Positions 29,366-39,611 are shown, counted from the first letter of the stretch. The stretch: DNA of 64,000 nucleotides from Mycolicibacterium phlei (GCF_001583415.1 NZ_CP014475.1:930001-994000), one strand, 5' to 3'. Made by a program: numbers and translations. Notes: a model not told the origin generated them from the letters alone.

Positions 29366-30811
29366 GTGTTCTCACTTGAGCCAATCCACGACTGGGCAGA
29401 CGAGCCGGGTGAGTTCGTGTCGTGGGAGCCGTCGGCGACCAGCCTCGCCAAGGCCGCGGAGGCGCCGGTCTCCGAGGTTCCGGTCAGCTACCAGCAGGCA
29501 CAGCATCTGCGCGCCTACCGCGAGCACACCGCGCGCGGTACGCAGATGGCACGGTTGACGATCCCCGCCTGGAACATCCAGGGCCGGTGCGACATCCGTC
29601 TGATGACCCACGTCATCAACGCCTACCTGCGGCGCCACGACACCTACCGCAGCTGGTTCGAGTTCGTCGACGGCCCCGACGGCGAGGACGTGGTGCGGCG
29701 CACGCTGCGCAGCCCCAAGGACATCAAGTACGTCGCGACCAACCGCGGGGTGTGCACGCCGGATCAGTGGCGTGACTTCGTGCTGAGCACCCCGTCGCCG
29801 ATGGAGTGGGGCTGCTTCCGGTTCGGGATCATCCAGCGCCCCGACCATTTCACGTTCTTCATGACCGTGGACCACGTGCACGTCGACGCGATGTACCTGG
29901 GGCTGGCGTTCGTCGAGATCCACATGATGTACGTCCAGCTCGCCGCTGGCGGGGCGCCGATCCCGCTGCCGGAGGCGGGCAGCTACGCCGACTACTGCGT
30001 GCGGCAGCGCAAGTTCACCTCGGCGCTGACCGTCGACTCGCCGCAGGTGCGCGGGTGGATGGAGTTCACCGATCGCAACAACGGCACGCTGCCGAAGTTC
30101 CCGCTGCCGCTGGGTGATCCGTCGGTGCCGTGCGAGGGCGACCTGATGACGGTGCACCTGATGGACGCCGAGCAGTCGGATGCGTTCGAGTCGGCCTGCA
30201 CCGACGCCGGCGCCCGCTTCCTCGGCGGCATCTTCGCCGCTGCCGCCATCGCCGAGCACGAGCTGACCGGTAACCCGACCTACCACGTCATCACCCCGAC
30301 CAGCACCCGTGACTCGCAGGCTGAGATGATGACCACCGGGTGGTTCACCGGAACCGTGCCGGTCTCCGTCGACGTCGTGCCCGAGTCGTTCGCCACCACC
30401 GTGCGTTCGGCGCAGGGCGCGTTCGACTCGAACCTGCCGCTGGCCCACGTCCCGTTCGAACGGGTGCTGGAGCTGGCCGGTGACCACGGTGTGCGCAAGC
30501 CCGATCCGGGTGTGCCGATGATCTCCTACATGGACGGCACGCTGGCGCCGCTGTCGTCCTCGGTGGTCGGGGAGTGGGACACGCTCAACGGCAAGATCTT
30601 CAGCGAGATGGGCGCGGCCAACCAGATCGGCATGTGGTTCAACAGGTTCCACCACGGCACCTCGGTCACAGTGGCCTTCCCGAACAACCCGATCGCGTTG
30701 GAGTCGGTCACCCGCTACATGGACGCGCTGAAGTCGGTGTTCACCCGGGTCGCCGCGGGCCGCGGCGAGCTGGCCCCGGTCGGCGATCTCGTCGATCTCC
30801 GAACGGCGTGA
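29366..30811 (+). CDS. papA: PapA-type acyltransferase
   Basis: The 481-aa protein is a polyketide-associated acyltransferase of the condensation-domain superfamily, with the HxxxD active site His170-Asp174 in the stretch DHVHVDAM. PapA proteins move acyl chains made by the partner PKS onto trehalose or a diol. The GTG at 29366 follows AGAAGGGG and starts with the usual FSLEPIHDWADEPGEF. The stop shares one base with the next gene. The direct PKS-PapA pairing as in pks5-papA4 and pks2-papA1 loci supports acylation of trehalose by the MAS-type product. Confidence 0.93.
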   Translation: MFSLEPIHDWADEPGEFVSWEPSATSLAKAAEAPVSEVPVSYQQAQHLRAYREHTARGTQMARLTIPAWNIQGRCDIRLMTHVINAYLRRHDTYRSWFEFVDGPDGEDVVRRTLRSPKDIKYVATNRGVCTPDQWRDFVLSTPSPMEWGCFRFGIIQRPDHFTFFMTVDHVHVDAMYLGLAFVEIHMMYVQLAAGGAPIPLPEAGSYADYCVRQRKFTSALTVDSPQVRGWMEFTDRNNGTLPKFPLPLGDPSVPCEGDLMTVHLMDAEQSDAFESACTDAGARFLGGIFAAAAIAEHELTGNPTYHVITPTSTRDSQAEMMTTGWFTGTVPVSVDVVPESFATTVRSAQGAFDSNLPLAHVPFERVLELAGDHGVRKPDPGVPMISYMDGTLAPLSSSVVGEWDTLNGKIFSEMGAANQIGMWFNRFHHGTSVTVAFPNNPIALESVTRYMDALKSVFTRVAAGRGELAPVGDLVDLRTA

Positions 30812-32145
30812 TGTCGGACAACCGACTCTCGTTCACCGACCAGCTGCTGTTCCTCGGTCAGCGCGCCACCGGACAGGAACTGGCGATGCAGGCGGTGTGG
30901 ATCTACGACCGCCCGGTCGACCTCGACGGGGTCCGGCGGTTCCACGAGAACTTCGGCTACGGGCTGTTCGGGCGCCGCATCGAGCCGTCGCCCCTGCCGA
31001 TCGGCAGGCACCGCTGGGTGACGTCGACCGGTCCGCAGACCACTCTCGACATCGAGGACCCGCGGCCGCGCGATGAGCTCAGCGACTGGGTCGACGAGCG
31101 GGTGCGGCTGCCGCTGGATCCGGAGTGGGGACCGACCTGGCACCTCGGCGTGCTGCCGATGACCGACGGGTCCAGCGCGGTCAGCCTGGTGCTGAGCCAC
31201 TGTCTGGCAGACGGATTCGGCGCGCTGCTGACCATCGTCGACGGGATCAAGGGCAACCGCCGCGACTACGGGTACCCCGCCGCGGGGTCGCGCACCCGGC
31301 TGCGCGCGGCGACCGAGGACCTCAGGCTCACCGTGCGGGGCCTGCCCGAGGTGGGCCGGACCCTGGTGGCCGGCGCCCGGCTGGGGTTCCGCAGGCGCGG
31401 CGAACTGCTCAAACCCAAGGCGGCGCGGCCAGCACCGGTGCCCGACGGCGACACCGAGGTGGTCGCGCCCGCGGTCACCGTCTACGTCGACCTCGACCAG
31501 TGGGACGCCCGCGCCGCGGCGCTCAACGGCAACACCCACTCGCTGGCCGCCGGGCTGGCCGCCAAGATCGCCGAACGAGCCGGGCGGGCCCGCGGCAGTG
31601 ACGGCGCGGTGACCCTGCAGGTGCCGATCGCCGACCGCGGCGCCGACGACACCAGGGCCAACGCCGCCAACATCGCCACCGTGTGCATCGACCCGGCCGG
31701 GGTGACCCGCGATCTGTCCGACGCGCGGCAGGTGCTCAAGCAGTCGATCGCGGCGATCCGCGAATCCCCGGACGAGACACTGCAACTGCTGCCGCTGACC
31801 CCGTTCATCCCGAAGCGGGCGGTGCGGCGCGGTTCGGAGGCGGTGTTCAACTTCGCCGATCTGCCGGTGTCGTTCTCCAACCTCGGCGAGGTCGACCCGG
31901 TGGTCGCGCGGCTGGACGGCACCGACGCCGACCGCATGATCCTGCGCGGTGTCGACCGGCGGGTCACCAAGGAGTTCCTGGAGCACCGCGGCGGCCTGCT
32001 GACGGTGCTGACCGCGCGGGTCTGCGGCAAGATGTCGGTCACCATCGTGGCGTACCGGCCGGGTGCCCGAAACACCAAGGCGGAGTTGCGTGAACTGGCC
32101 GCCAAGGTGCTCGCGGAATTCGACCTGACCGGTGTGATCGAGTGA
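30811..32145 (+). CDS. HxxxD-type acyltransferase paralogue 1 (WS/DGAT or PapA-like)
   Basis: A 444-aa protein whose N-half carries HCLADG (His130-Asp134), an HxxxDG catalytic motif of the condensation/WS-DGAT superfamily. The N-terminus has a long hydrophilic region beginning LSFTDQLLFLGQRATG and the motif PVDLDGVRRFHENFGYGLFG; the C-half has PVSFSNLGEVDP. It is the first of three tandem, clearly homologous proteins. ATG at 30811 overlaps the papA stop (TGATG). A likely role is esterification of a sugar hydroxyl with a simple acyl chain or another decoration of the glycolipid. Substrate not known. Confidence 0.82.
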   Translation: MSDNRLSFTDQLLFLGQRATGQELAMQAVWIYDRPVDLDGVRRFHENFGYGLFGRRIEPSPLPIGRHRWVTSTGPQTTLDIEDPRPRDELSDWVDERVRLPLDPEWGPTWHLGVLPMTDGSSAVSLVLSHCLADGFGALLTIVDGIKGNRRDYGYPAAGSRTRLRAATEDLRLTVRGLPEVGRTLVAGARLGFRRRGELLKPKAARPAPVPDGDTEVVAPAVTVYVDLDQWDARAAALNGNTHSLAAGLAAKIAERAGRARGSDGAVTLQVPIADRGADDTRANAANIATVCIDPAGVTRDLSDARQVLKQSIAAIRESPDETLQLLPLTPFIPKRAVRRGSEAVFNFADLPVSFSNLGEVDPVVARLDGTDADRMILRGVDRRVTKEFLEHRGGLLTVLTARVCGKMSVTIVAYRPGARNTKAELRELAAKVLAEFDLTGVIE

Positions 32146-33500
32146 TGGAGCAGACCGTTCTGGACAACCGACTGGCCCACATGGACCACGCCGGCCTGGC
32201 GATGGAGCGCGCCACCGGCATCCGCAAGCTGATGCAGATGCTGTGGGTGTACGACCACCCGGTCGACATCGACGGGGTGCGCCGGTTCCACCACAACTTC
32301 GGGTTCGGCCTGGCGGGGCGGCGCATCGAGCGCTCGCCGCTGCCGTTCGGCAGGCCGCGCTGGGTGTCGTCACTGGGGCCGCCCGCCCCGCTGGAGATCG
32401 CCGAGACACCGCGTCCCCGAAGCGAAGTCACCGACTGGGCCGACGAGTGCGCGGCGCTGCCGATCGACGTCGAGACCGGTCCGGCCTGGCGGATGGCGGT
32501 GCTGCCGTTGACCGACGGCGGCACCGCGGTGACCCTGGTGGGCTCGCACCTGCTCGGTGACGGTATCGGCGCGGTGCTGTCGGTCGTCGAGACGACCTAC
32601 GGGGTACGCCGCGACATCGGCTATCCACCGCCGTACTCACGCACCAGATTCCGCGGTGCGCTCACCGATATGCGGGAGACCGCCCGGGAGCTGCCGGACA
32701 CCGCCCGCACGGTCGCCGCCGCGGCCAAGCTCGGGCTGCGGATGCGCGGAGAACAACCCGCCGCGCCGACCACCGCGACCAAGGCCGCACCTGTCGGTGG
32801 GGACGAGATCGTCACCATCCCCGCGGTCAGCCTGTTCGTGGATCTCGCCGAGTGGGACGCCGCGGCGGCCGCGCGCAACGGCAACAGCCACTCGCTGCTG
32901 GCCGGGTTCGCCGCCCGCCTCGGCGACCGGATGGGACGACGCCGCCCCGACGGCAGCGTCGGGCTGATTCTCGCGCTCAACGACCGCGCCTCACTGGAGG
33001 ACACCCGGGCCCAGGCAATGAAGTTCGCCCAGGCCGACATAGACGCCGGGGCGGTGGCCACCGACCTCAGCGACGCCCGCACCGTGCTGCGGGAGGCGGT
33101 CAAGATCGCGCGCGAAGAGACCGACGAGACGCTCGAACTGCTGCCGCTGGTGCCGTTCGTGCCGCGCCGCGCACTGGCCAAGGTGGCGGAGGCGTTCTTC
33201 GGCTCCGGCGACGAGCTGCCCGTATCGTGCTCGAACCTGGGCGATCTCGACCCCGCGGTGGGACGGGTCGACGGCACCGACGCCGAGTACACCTCGCTGC
33301 GGGGTATCGACCAGGGCGTGCGCCGCGCCGAACTGGAGCGGATGGGCGGCCAGCTCGTCGTCGTCGGCGGCCGGCTCAACGGCAAGGTCACGATCTGCGT
33401 CGTCGGCTACCAGTGCGGCGCGCAGAACTCCAAGGCCCGCCTGCGTGACCTGGCCCTGGAGGCGCTCGGGGAGTTCGGGCTGACCGCCGAAACCCTGTGA
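32145..33500 (+). CDS. HxxxD-type acyltransferase paralogue 2
   Basis: A 451-aa homologue of the preceding protein: it shares HPVDIDGVRRFHHNFGFGLAG, GRRIERSPLPFGRPRW, the catalytic HLLGDG (His135-Asp139) and the C-terminal LPVSCSNLGDLDPAVGRVDG. ATG at 32145 shares one base with the previous stop; a GTG directly before it (32142) is an alternative start. The central linker (about 190-225) differs from its paralogues. It presumably transfers an acyl group to a different position or with different chain length. Confidence 0.82.
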   Translation: MEQTVLDNRLAHMDHAGLAMERATGIRKLMQMLWVYDHPVDIDGVRRFHHNFGFGLAGRRIERSPLPFGRPRWVSSLGPPAPLEIAETPRPRSEVTDWADECAALPIDVETGPAWRMAVLPLTDGGTAVTLVGSHLLGDGIGAVLSVVETTYGVRRDIGYPPPYSRTRFRGALTDMRETARELPDTARTVAAAAKLGLRMRGEQPAAPTTATKAAPVGGDEIVTIPAVSLFVDLAEWDAAAAARNGNSHSLLAGFAARLGDRMGRRRPDGSVGLILALNDRASLEDTRAQAMKFAQADIDAGAVATDLSDARTVLREAVKIAREETDETLELLPLVPFVPRRALAKVAEAFFGSGDELPVSCSNLGDLDPAVGRVDGTDAEYTSLRGIDQGVRRAELERMGGQLVVVGGRLNGKVTICVVGYQCGAQNSKARLRDLALEALGEFGLTAETL

Positions 33501-34849
33501 GCGCCATGACAACCAACGACCCCACGCTGGCGTTCATGGACCAGGCGTCGTTCCTGTGGGTGCGCGCCAGCGGCCACGTGCACGGCATCCAGCTGACCTG
33601 GGTGTACCGGCGCGAGATCGACCTCGACCGGCTGCGCGCCGTGCACGACAACCTCGCCCACGGTCTGCTCGGCCGCCGGGTGGAGCCGACGAGGGTGCTC
33701 GGCGGACGGCACCGGTGGGTCACCGACCATTCGCTGCCCGGCATCGACGTCGACGCGCCCCGCACCCGCGACGGCATCGCCGCCTGGTTCTCCGAGCGGG
33801 CCCAGCTGCCCATCGATCCCGAACACGGACCGGTGTGGCACCTCGGGGTGCTGCCGGTGACCGACTACGGCACCGCGGTCACGCTGGTGGCCTCGCACAC
33901 CGTCGTCGACGGGGTCGGCCTGTGCGGCGCCGTCACCGACGCCATCACCGGCGTCCGGCACGACTACGGCTTCCCGCCGCCGGGTGCGCGAACCCGGCGC
34001 CAGGCACTCGCCGAGGACATCCGGCAGATGGTGCGCGGGCTGCCGCAGGTGGGCCGCGCGCTGGCCGCGGCGGTGTCGGTCGGGGTGAAGAACAAACCCG
34101 GCGGGTCGAAGGCGGCCGCGCCGAAACCACCGAAACTGACCCGCGCACAACGGAAACAGCCCGTCGTCGTACCCACCGCCACCATCTACATCGACCTGGC
34201 GCAGTGGGATGCGCGCGCCGCCGACCTCGGCGGGTCCAGCAACGCACTGCTGGCCGGTTTCGCCGCCCGGCTCGGCGAACGCTACCGCCGCATCGACCCG
34301 GTGACCCACCGGGTGCAGCTGAACTACCCGGTCAACGACCGCGGCGAGGACGATCTGCGGGCCAACGCGCTCAAGGGCATGGACTTCACCGTCGACCCGG
34401 CCGGGGTCACCGAGAACCTGGCCGACGTGCGGGCCACGATCAAACAGGCGCTGATCTCCGGCGCCGGCCAGTTCGCCGAGCAGGAGAAGGTGTTTCCGCT
34501 CACCCCGTTCGTCCCGACGAAGGTGGTGGCCAAACTGCCGCTGGGCGCGGTCAACGCCGCGGGCGCCCCGGTCGGCTGCTCGGCGTTCGGCGACATCGAC
34601 CCCGTGGTGGCGCGCATCGACGGCGCCGACGCGGACTACTTCACGGTGCGGATGGTCGAGCAGAACCTGACCGCGGGCAGCCCGGAGATCTCCTCGGGTG
34701 AGCTGTACATGACCGCGGGCCGGATCTGCGACAAGCTGTTCATCAGCTTCCGCGCCTATCAACCGGGACTGTTCACCACCAAAGAGCAGCTGCTCGAGCA
34801 GGTTTCACGGGTTCTCGACGACTTCGGGCTGACCGCCTTCATCGAGTGA
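33497..34849 (+). CDS. HxxxD-type acyltransferase paralogue 3
   Basis: The third paralogue, 450 aa, with YRREIDLDRLRAVHDNLAHG, the active-site motif HTVVDG (His134-Asp138), a longer basic linker (about 195-225, with PKPPKLTRAQRKQ) and a C-terminal GCSAFGDIDPVVARIDG. GTG at 33497 overlaps the preceding stop by 4 bp, so all five plus-strand genes from pks onward form one operon. Its 3' end overlaps the convergent glycosyltransferase gene by 11 bp. Confidence 0.82.
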   Translation: MSAMTTNDPTLAFMDQASFLWVRASGHVHGIQLTWVYRREIDLDRLRAVHDNLAHGLLGRRVEPTRVLGGRHRWVTDHSLPGIDVDAPRTRDGIAAWFSERAQLPIDPEHGPVWHLGVLPVTDYGTAVTLVASHTVVDGVGLCGAVTDAITGVRHDYGFPPPGARTRRQALAEDIRQMVRGLPQVGRALAAAVSVGVKNKPGGSKAAAPKPPKLTRAQRKQPVVVPTATIYIDLAQWDARAADLGGSSNALLAGFAARLGERYRRIDPVTHRVQLNYPVNDRGEDDLRANALKGMDFTVDPAGVTENLADVRATIKQALISGAGQFAEQEKVFPLTPFVPTKVVAKLPLGAVNAAGAPVGCSAFGDIDPVVARIDGADADYFTVRMVEQNLTAGSPEISSGELYMTAGRICDKLFISFRAYQPGLFTTKEQLLEQVSRVLDDFGLTAFIE

Positions 34850-36095
34850 CGCCGCGCCCGGCGCGTGCCGCGTTCTCCAGCAGGTCGGCCGCGGTGGCGA
34901 CGCTGCGGGCGGGCTCGATCAGCTCCGCGGCGACCTTGCGCGCCTGCTCGGCGCACTCGGGGGTCAGCGCGTGGCGCAGCTCGGCCTCCAGGTCGGCGGG
35001 GGTGAGCCTGGAGAACCGCAGGCATCCGCCGATTCCCAAGCGCTTCACCTGCTTTCCCCAGAACGGCTGATCGGCGCCCACCCAGATCACCAGCGTCGGG
35101 ACACCGGCGCGCACGCTGGCGGCCGTGGTGCCCGCGCCGCCGTGGTGCACGATGACCCGGCAGCGCGGGAAGATCGCCGCGTGGTTGGCGCTGCTGACCA
35201 CCCGGACGTGGTCGGCGTGCGCGGCCGCGACGTCGCTCAGATCCCACACCCCGGAGTTGATCAGCGCGCGCTGGCCCAGTCGCGCGCACACGTCGACGAT
35301 CATCTCGATTGCCGCCGTGGGGTTTTCCACCGGCATGCTGCCGAACCCGAAGTAGATCGGCGGATCCCCGGCGTCGATCCACGCCATCACCTCCGCGTCG
35401 GTCTCCGTCGGCATCTGCAGCGTCATTGAGCCGATCAGCGGCCGGCTCTCGCCCCATTCGGCGGTCAGGCCCGGGAAGAACAGCGGGTCGTAGGCCTGGA
35501 TCTCCAGGGCGCCGCCCTCCACGATGCGACGCACCGCGCGCACCCGGGCCTTCGGCAGGCCCAGCACCCGGCGCTGGGCGTCCTCGGCCTCCTTGAGCGC
35601 ATGCCAGTGCACCCACTCGGCGACCGCCCACCCGGCGCGCGCCACCTTCGGCGGCAACGGCACCGGCAGCACCTGGGTGTTCGCGCGGGCCGGGAAGTAG
35701 TGCAGTGCGGCCAGCGGGATGTCGTAGTACTCGGCGACGTTGGCCGCCACCTCCTGGTAGGTGGTGCCGGTCAGGATCAGGTCCGCGCCGTCGGCGAGAC
35801 CGGTCAGCGTCTCGTTCATCTCGGCCCAGCCCTGTGTGATGTATTCGCGCAGCTCCCGCAGGATGGTCGCCGGGTTACGGATCTTCCAGTACTGCCGGAA
35901 CGCGTTCGCGTCGAGCTGCTCCTGGGAGTCGACACCGTACGGCAAAGCCGGCAGCCCGGCCTTCTCGGCGAACCCGAGCAGATTCGGCGGCACCGCGAAA
36001 CTCACCTGGTGGCCGCGTCTGACCAGCTCCAGGCCGACCGCCGCGCACGGTTCGACGTCACCGCGCGTGCCATGAACAGCGATAGCAAATTTCAT
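34839..36095 (-). CDS. GT1-family (UGT/GtfA-like) glycosyltransferase
   Basis: A 418-aa GT-B protein with the N-terminal MKFAIAVHGTRGDVEPC and the C-terminal nucleotide-sugar motif IVHHGGAGTTAASVRAGVP. It belongs with mycobacterial glycolipid glycosyltransferases such as Rv1524/Rv1526c (beside pks5 in M. tuberculosis) and the Gtf enzymes of glycopeptidolipid loci. It would add a hexose to the trehalose core or a growing head group on the cytosolic side. ATG at 36095. The gene is transcribed towards the acyltransferase operon and divergently from mmpL. Confidence 0.9.
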   Translation of the reverse strand: MKFAIAVHGTRGDVEPCAAVGLELVRRGHQVSFAVPPNLLGFAEKAGLPALPYGVDSQEQLDANAFRQYWKIRNPATILRELREYITQGWAEMNETLTGLADGADLILTGTTYQEVAANVAEYYDIPLAALHYFPARANTQVLPVPLPPKVARAGWAVAEWVHWHALKEAEDAQRRVLGLPKARVRAVRRIVEGGALEIQAYDPLFFPGLTAEWGESRPLIGSMTLQMPTETDAEVMAWIDAGDPPIYFGFGSMPVENPTAAIEMIVDVCARLGQRALINSGVWDLSDVAAAHADHVRVVSSANHAAIFPRCRVIVHHGGAGTTAASVRAGVPTLVIWVGADQPFWGKQVKRLGIGGCLRFSRLTPADLEAELRHALTPECAEQARKVAAELIEPARSVATAADLLENAARAGRGVTR

Positions 36096-36389
36096 TCACG
36101 ACCTCATAGCGATCTACGTGGGCCAACGTGGCCATTGGGTGAATCAGCAAATTCCGTAATGTTTCCCAGGCGCACGGCGGCCCCGGTGCGGACTCGCCGC
36201 CGGGGTTCTAATCTGCGCAGATCAAGATCCGGACGGGCGGCGGGCACGATGTGATTCAAGCACAGTCGCGGCGGCCGCACGCGCGGCGATTCCACTGGCG
36301 CAACACATTTGCGCAGCCGGCTGTGGGATTGCTGATAGCAAACACGCTCGTGGTCTCACGGCCCGAAATTCGCGTGTAGCCTGTTTGGG

Positions 36390-39300
36390 ATGTTGCGGCG
36401 CGCCATACCCCGCGGTGCGTTGAGCGGGGCGGGACTAGAAGGCCTGGGACGGCTGATAGTTCGCCATCCCGTTTTGGTCATCGTGTCCTGGGTGCTGCTG
36501 GCCGCGACGATGTTTCTGACGCTACCCCCGTTGATGGAGGTGGCCGAGCGTAAGCCTCCCGGTCTGCTGCCCGACTCGTCCCAGGTGATGATCGCCGGAA
36601 ACGAGATGGGCGAGGCGTTCAAGGAGGGCGCCGGATCCGGCAACTCGGGCAACGTCGGCGCGATCATCCTCGCCAACGAGGACGGGCTGACCGAGCAGGA
36701 CGAGAAGGTCTACCGCCGGATCGTCGAGCGTCTGCAGCAGATGCCCGAGGCGGTGCTGTCGACCCAGGACTTCGTCTCCATCCCTGAGCTCAAGCAGGTG
36801 ATGACGAGCGAGGACGGCAAGGCCTGGCAGCTGCCGATCAGCATGCAGGGCACCATGGGCACCGGCGAGGGGCAGCGCGCCTACAAGGCGGTGCTCAAGG
36901 AGGTTCAGGAGCTCTCCGACGGCGAGGACCTCGAGGTCAACGTCATCGGCCCGGCCGCGACGTTCGACGACCTCAACAAGATCAGCAAGCGCGACCAGAC
37001 GGTCGTCGAGACCGTCACCGTCATCGCCGTGCTGGTGATCCTGGTCATGGTGTACCGCAACATCGTTGCGATCATCCTGCCGATGCTGATGATCGGTCTG
37101 GGACTGGTCGTCGCGCAGGCCGCGGTCGCCGGACTCGGCTCGATCGGGGTGATCGGGCTGGGTCCGCAGACCCTGATGCTGATGACCGCGATGATGATGG
37201 GCGCGGGCACCGACTACGCGATCTTCTTCTTCACCCGCTACCACGAATGTGTTCGCAGCGGCGAGACCTCCGACGACGCCGTGGTCACCGCGCTGGGCTC
37301 GATCGGCAAGGTGATCGCCGGCTCGGCGGGCACCACCGCGCTGGCGTTCGTGGGCCTGGCGTTCACCGAACTCGGTGCGTTCTCCACCGTGGGTCCGGCG
37401 CTCGCCGTCACCGTGCTGATCGGCTTCCTGGTGGCGGTCACGCTGCTGCCGGCGATGATTGTGATCACCGGCCGCCGCGGCTGGGTCAAACCCCGCAAGG
37501 ACCTGACCGGCCGGTGGTGGCGGCGGTCCGGGATCAAGATCGTCCGCAAGCCGAAGTCGCAGTTGGCGGTCAGCCTGGCCATCCTGATCGGGCTGGCGGT
37601 GTGCTGCTCGATGGTCGAGTTCAACTACGACGAGCGCCAGAGCCTGCCCGCCGACGCGTCCAGCAACGTCGGTTACGCGGCGTTGGACAAGCACTTCCCG
37701 GTCAGCAGCACCATTCAGCAGTTCCTGCTGGTGCAGGCGCCGGACCAGGACCTGCGCAGCCCGAAGGCGCTGGCCGACATGGAGGAGATGGCCAAGCGGG
37801 TGGCCGGGCTGCCCGACATCGCGATGGTGCGCGGTATCACCCGGCCCACCGGTGAGGTGCTCGAAGAGGCCAAGGCGACGTGGCAGGCCGGTGAGGTCGG
37901 TTCCAAGCTGGGGGAGGCCTCCCAGCTGATCGAGGACAACGACGACAACCTCAACCTGCTCAGCGGGGGCGCGCACCAGCTGGCCGACACCCTCGATCAG
38001 CTGCGCGACGGGGTGCTGGGCGCCATCGTCACGCTGCGCCCGCTGATGGACGCGCTCACCGACATGTCGGAGAAGTACGGCGGCGGCGCCACGCTCGAGG
38101 AGGTCGACGAGACGGCGACGCTGGTGGCGAACATGAAGGGCCTCGGCGCCGCGATGGGCGACAGCCTGGTCCAGATGGCCGAGATGTACAGCTGGGCGGC
38201 CCCGATCGTGCGGGCCCTGGAGGCCAGCCCGGTGTGCAACATCGACCCGTCGTGCGTGGAGACCCGCGAGTACCTGCAGAAGATCACCCGGATGAAGGAC
38301 GACGGCACCGTCGAGAAGGTGGCCAACCTCGGACGCGTGCTGCAGAACACCAAGGTCACCCAGACGCTCGATGAGACGCTGCGTGATCTGGGCGCCAGCA
38401 CCAAGTCCGCCGTCGGGGCGCTGCGCGCCGCCGGGATCGAGGACTCGGCCGACCTCGCCGAGCAGCTGGCCAAGGCCAAGGAGGGCGCGAACCTGCTCGC
38501 CGACTCCAGCCGCCAGCTCGCCGAGGGTGTGCAGCTGCTCGTCGACCAGACCCGCAACATGGGCGGCGGTCTCGACGAGGCGTCGGCGTTCCTGATGGCG
38601 ATGCGCACTGAGGCCAAGGACCCGCCGATGGCCGGATTCTACGTGCCGCCGCAGATCCTCACCCAGGAGGAGTTCAAGAAGGCCGCCAAACTGTTCATCT
38701 CGCCCGACGGGCACACCGCGCGCTACCTGGTGCAGACCGCGCTCAACCCGTTCGGCACCGAGGCGATGGACCAGGTCAAGGACATCGTCAAGACCGCGGA
38801 GAGCGCCAAGCCGAACACCACGCTGGCGGACGCGAAGATCACCATGGTCGGTTTCTCCGCGGTGCAGAACGACATCCGCAACTACTACAACGCCGACGTC
38901 CAGTTCATCATCCTGGTCACCCTGCTGGTGGTGTTCCTGATCCTGGTCGTGCTGCTGAAATCGCTGGTGGCTCCGATCTATCTGGTGGGATCGGTGATCC
39001 TGTCGTACGTCTCGGCGCTCGGCATCGGTGTGGTGTTCTTCCAGTTCCTGCTGGGCCAGGGCATCCACTGGAGCGTGCCCGGTATGACGTTCCTGGTGCT
39101 GGTCGCCGTCGGCGCGGACTACAACCTGCTGCTGATCGCGCGTATCCGCGACGAGGCCGCGCGCGGTATCCGCACCGGCGTCATCCGCACCGTGGCCGCC
39201 ACCGGCAGCGTCATCACCTCGGCGGGGCTGATCTTCGCCGCGTCGATGTTCGGCCTGACGTTCTCCAGCCTGCAGGCGGTGATCCAGATCGGTTTCGTCA

Positions 39301-39611
39301 TCGGCGTCGGCCTGCTGCTCGACACGTTCGTGGTCCGCACCATCACGGTGCCCGCGCTGGCGGTGCTGGTCGGCGACTTCAACTGGTGGCCGTCGAAACC
39401 CGTGTTCACCGCCAAACCGCTGATCACCGAACCGCTGCGCGGCAAGCGGTCCGATGATGACCTCACCGAGCCGATCGTCAACGGCGAACCGGCACAGCAG
39501 GATTCGGATTACGACCCGGACGCAGAGCGCACCGAGGAACTGGTGTCGGTGGGGGCGCCCGAGCCCCCACCGGAGCCCTCACCGGCGACGGTGTGGGTGC
39601 GGCCGGAGTAG
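36390..39611 (+). CDS. mmpL: MmpL-family lipid transporter
   Basis: The 1073-aa RND-type transporter has TM1 near 25-47, a periplasmic domain to about 205, TM2-6 to 365, TM7 near 400, a long second periplasmic domain (about 420-820) with coiled-coil-like Leu/Ala-rich helices, and TM8-12 to about 985. Both Asp-Tyr proton-relay pairs are present (GTDYAIFFF and GADYNLLLI). The C-tail is acidic and Pro-rich. MmpL12/MmpL10-type proteins export trehalose glycolipids and LOS, so this is the likely glycolipid exporter. ATG at 36390. A 294-bp gap with a divergent promoter precedes it. Confidence 0.93.
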   Translation: MLRRAIPRGALSGAGLEGLGRLIVRHPVLVIVSWVLLAATMFLTLPPLMEVAERKPPGLLPDSSQVMIAGNEMGEAFKEGAGSGNSGNVGAIILANEDGLTEQDEKVYRRIVERLQQMPEAVLSTQDFVSIPELKQVMTSEDGKAWQLPISMQGTMGTGEGQRAYKAVLKEVQELSDGEDLEVNVIGPAATFDDLNKISKRDQTVVETVTVIAVLVILVMVYRNIVAIILPMLMIGLGLVVAQAAVAGLGSIGVIGLGPQTLMLMTAMMMGAGTDYAIFFFTRYHECVRSGETSDDAVVTALGSIGKVIAGSAGTTALAFVGLAFTELGAFSTVGPALAVTVLIGFLVAVTLLPAMIVITGRRGWVKPRKDLTGRWWRRSGIKIVRKPKSQLAVSLAILIGLAVCCSMVEFNYDERQSLPADASSNVGYAALDKHFPVSSTIQQFLLVQAPDQDLRSPKALADMEEMAKRVAGLPDIAMVRGITRPTGEVLEEAKATWQAGEVGSKLGEASQLIEDNDDNLNLLSGGAHQLADTLDQLRDGVLGAIVTLRPLMDALTDMSEKYGGGATLEEVDETATLVANMKGLGAAMGDSLVQMAEMYSWAAPIVRALEASPVCNIDPSCVETREYLQKITRMKDDGTVEKVANLGRVLQNTKVTQTLDETLRDLGASTKSAVGALRAAGIEDSADLAEQLAKAKEGANLLADSSRQLAEGVQLLVDQTRNMGGGLDEASAFLMAMRTEAKDPPMAGFYVPPQILTQEEFKKAAKLFISPDGHTARYLVQTALNPFGTEAMDQVKDIVKTAESAKPNTTLADAKITMVGFSAVQNDIRNYYNADVQFIILVTLLVVFLILVVLLKSLVAPIYLVGSVILSYVSALGIGVVFFQFLLGQGIHWSVPGMTFLVLVAVGADYNLLLIARIRDEAARGIRTGVIRTVAATGSVITSAGLIFAASMFGLTFSSLQAVIQIGFVIGVGLLLDTFVVRTITVPALAVLVGDFNWWPSKPVFTAKPLITEPLRGKRSDDDLTEPIVNGEPAQQDSDYDPDAERTEELVSVGAPEPPPEPSPATVWVRPE

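Noticed and set aside
37247..37855. A 202-aa plus-strand frame within mmpL
   Set aside because: It is an out-of-frame overlap with the conserved MmpL transmembrane region and has an Arg/Gly-rich nonsense composition.
36522..39068. An 848-aa minus-strand frame antisense to mmpL
   Set aside because: Its His/Asp/Gln-rich composition is typical of reverse-complement high-GC coding DNA; mmpL has full TM topology and motifs in the plus frame.
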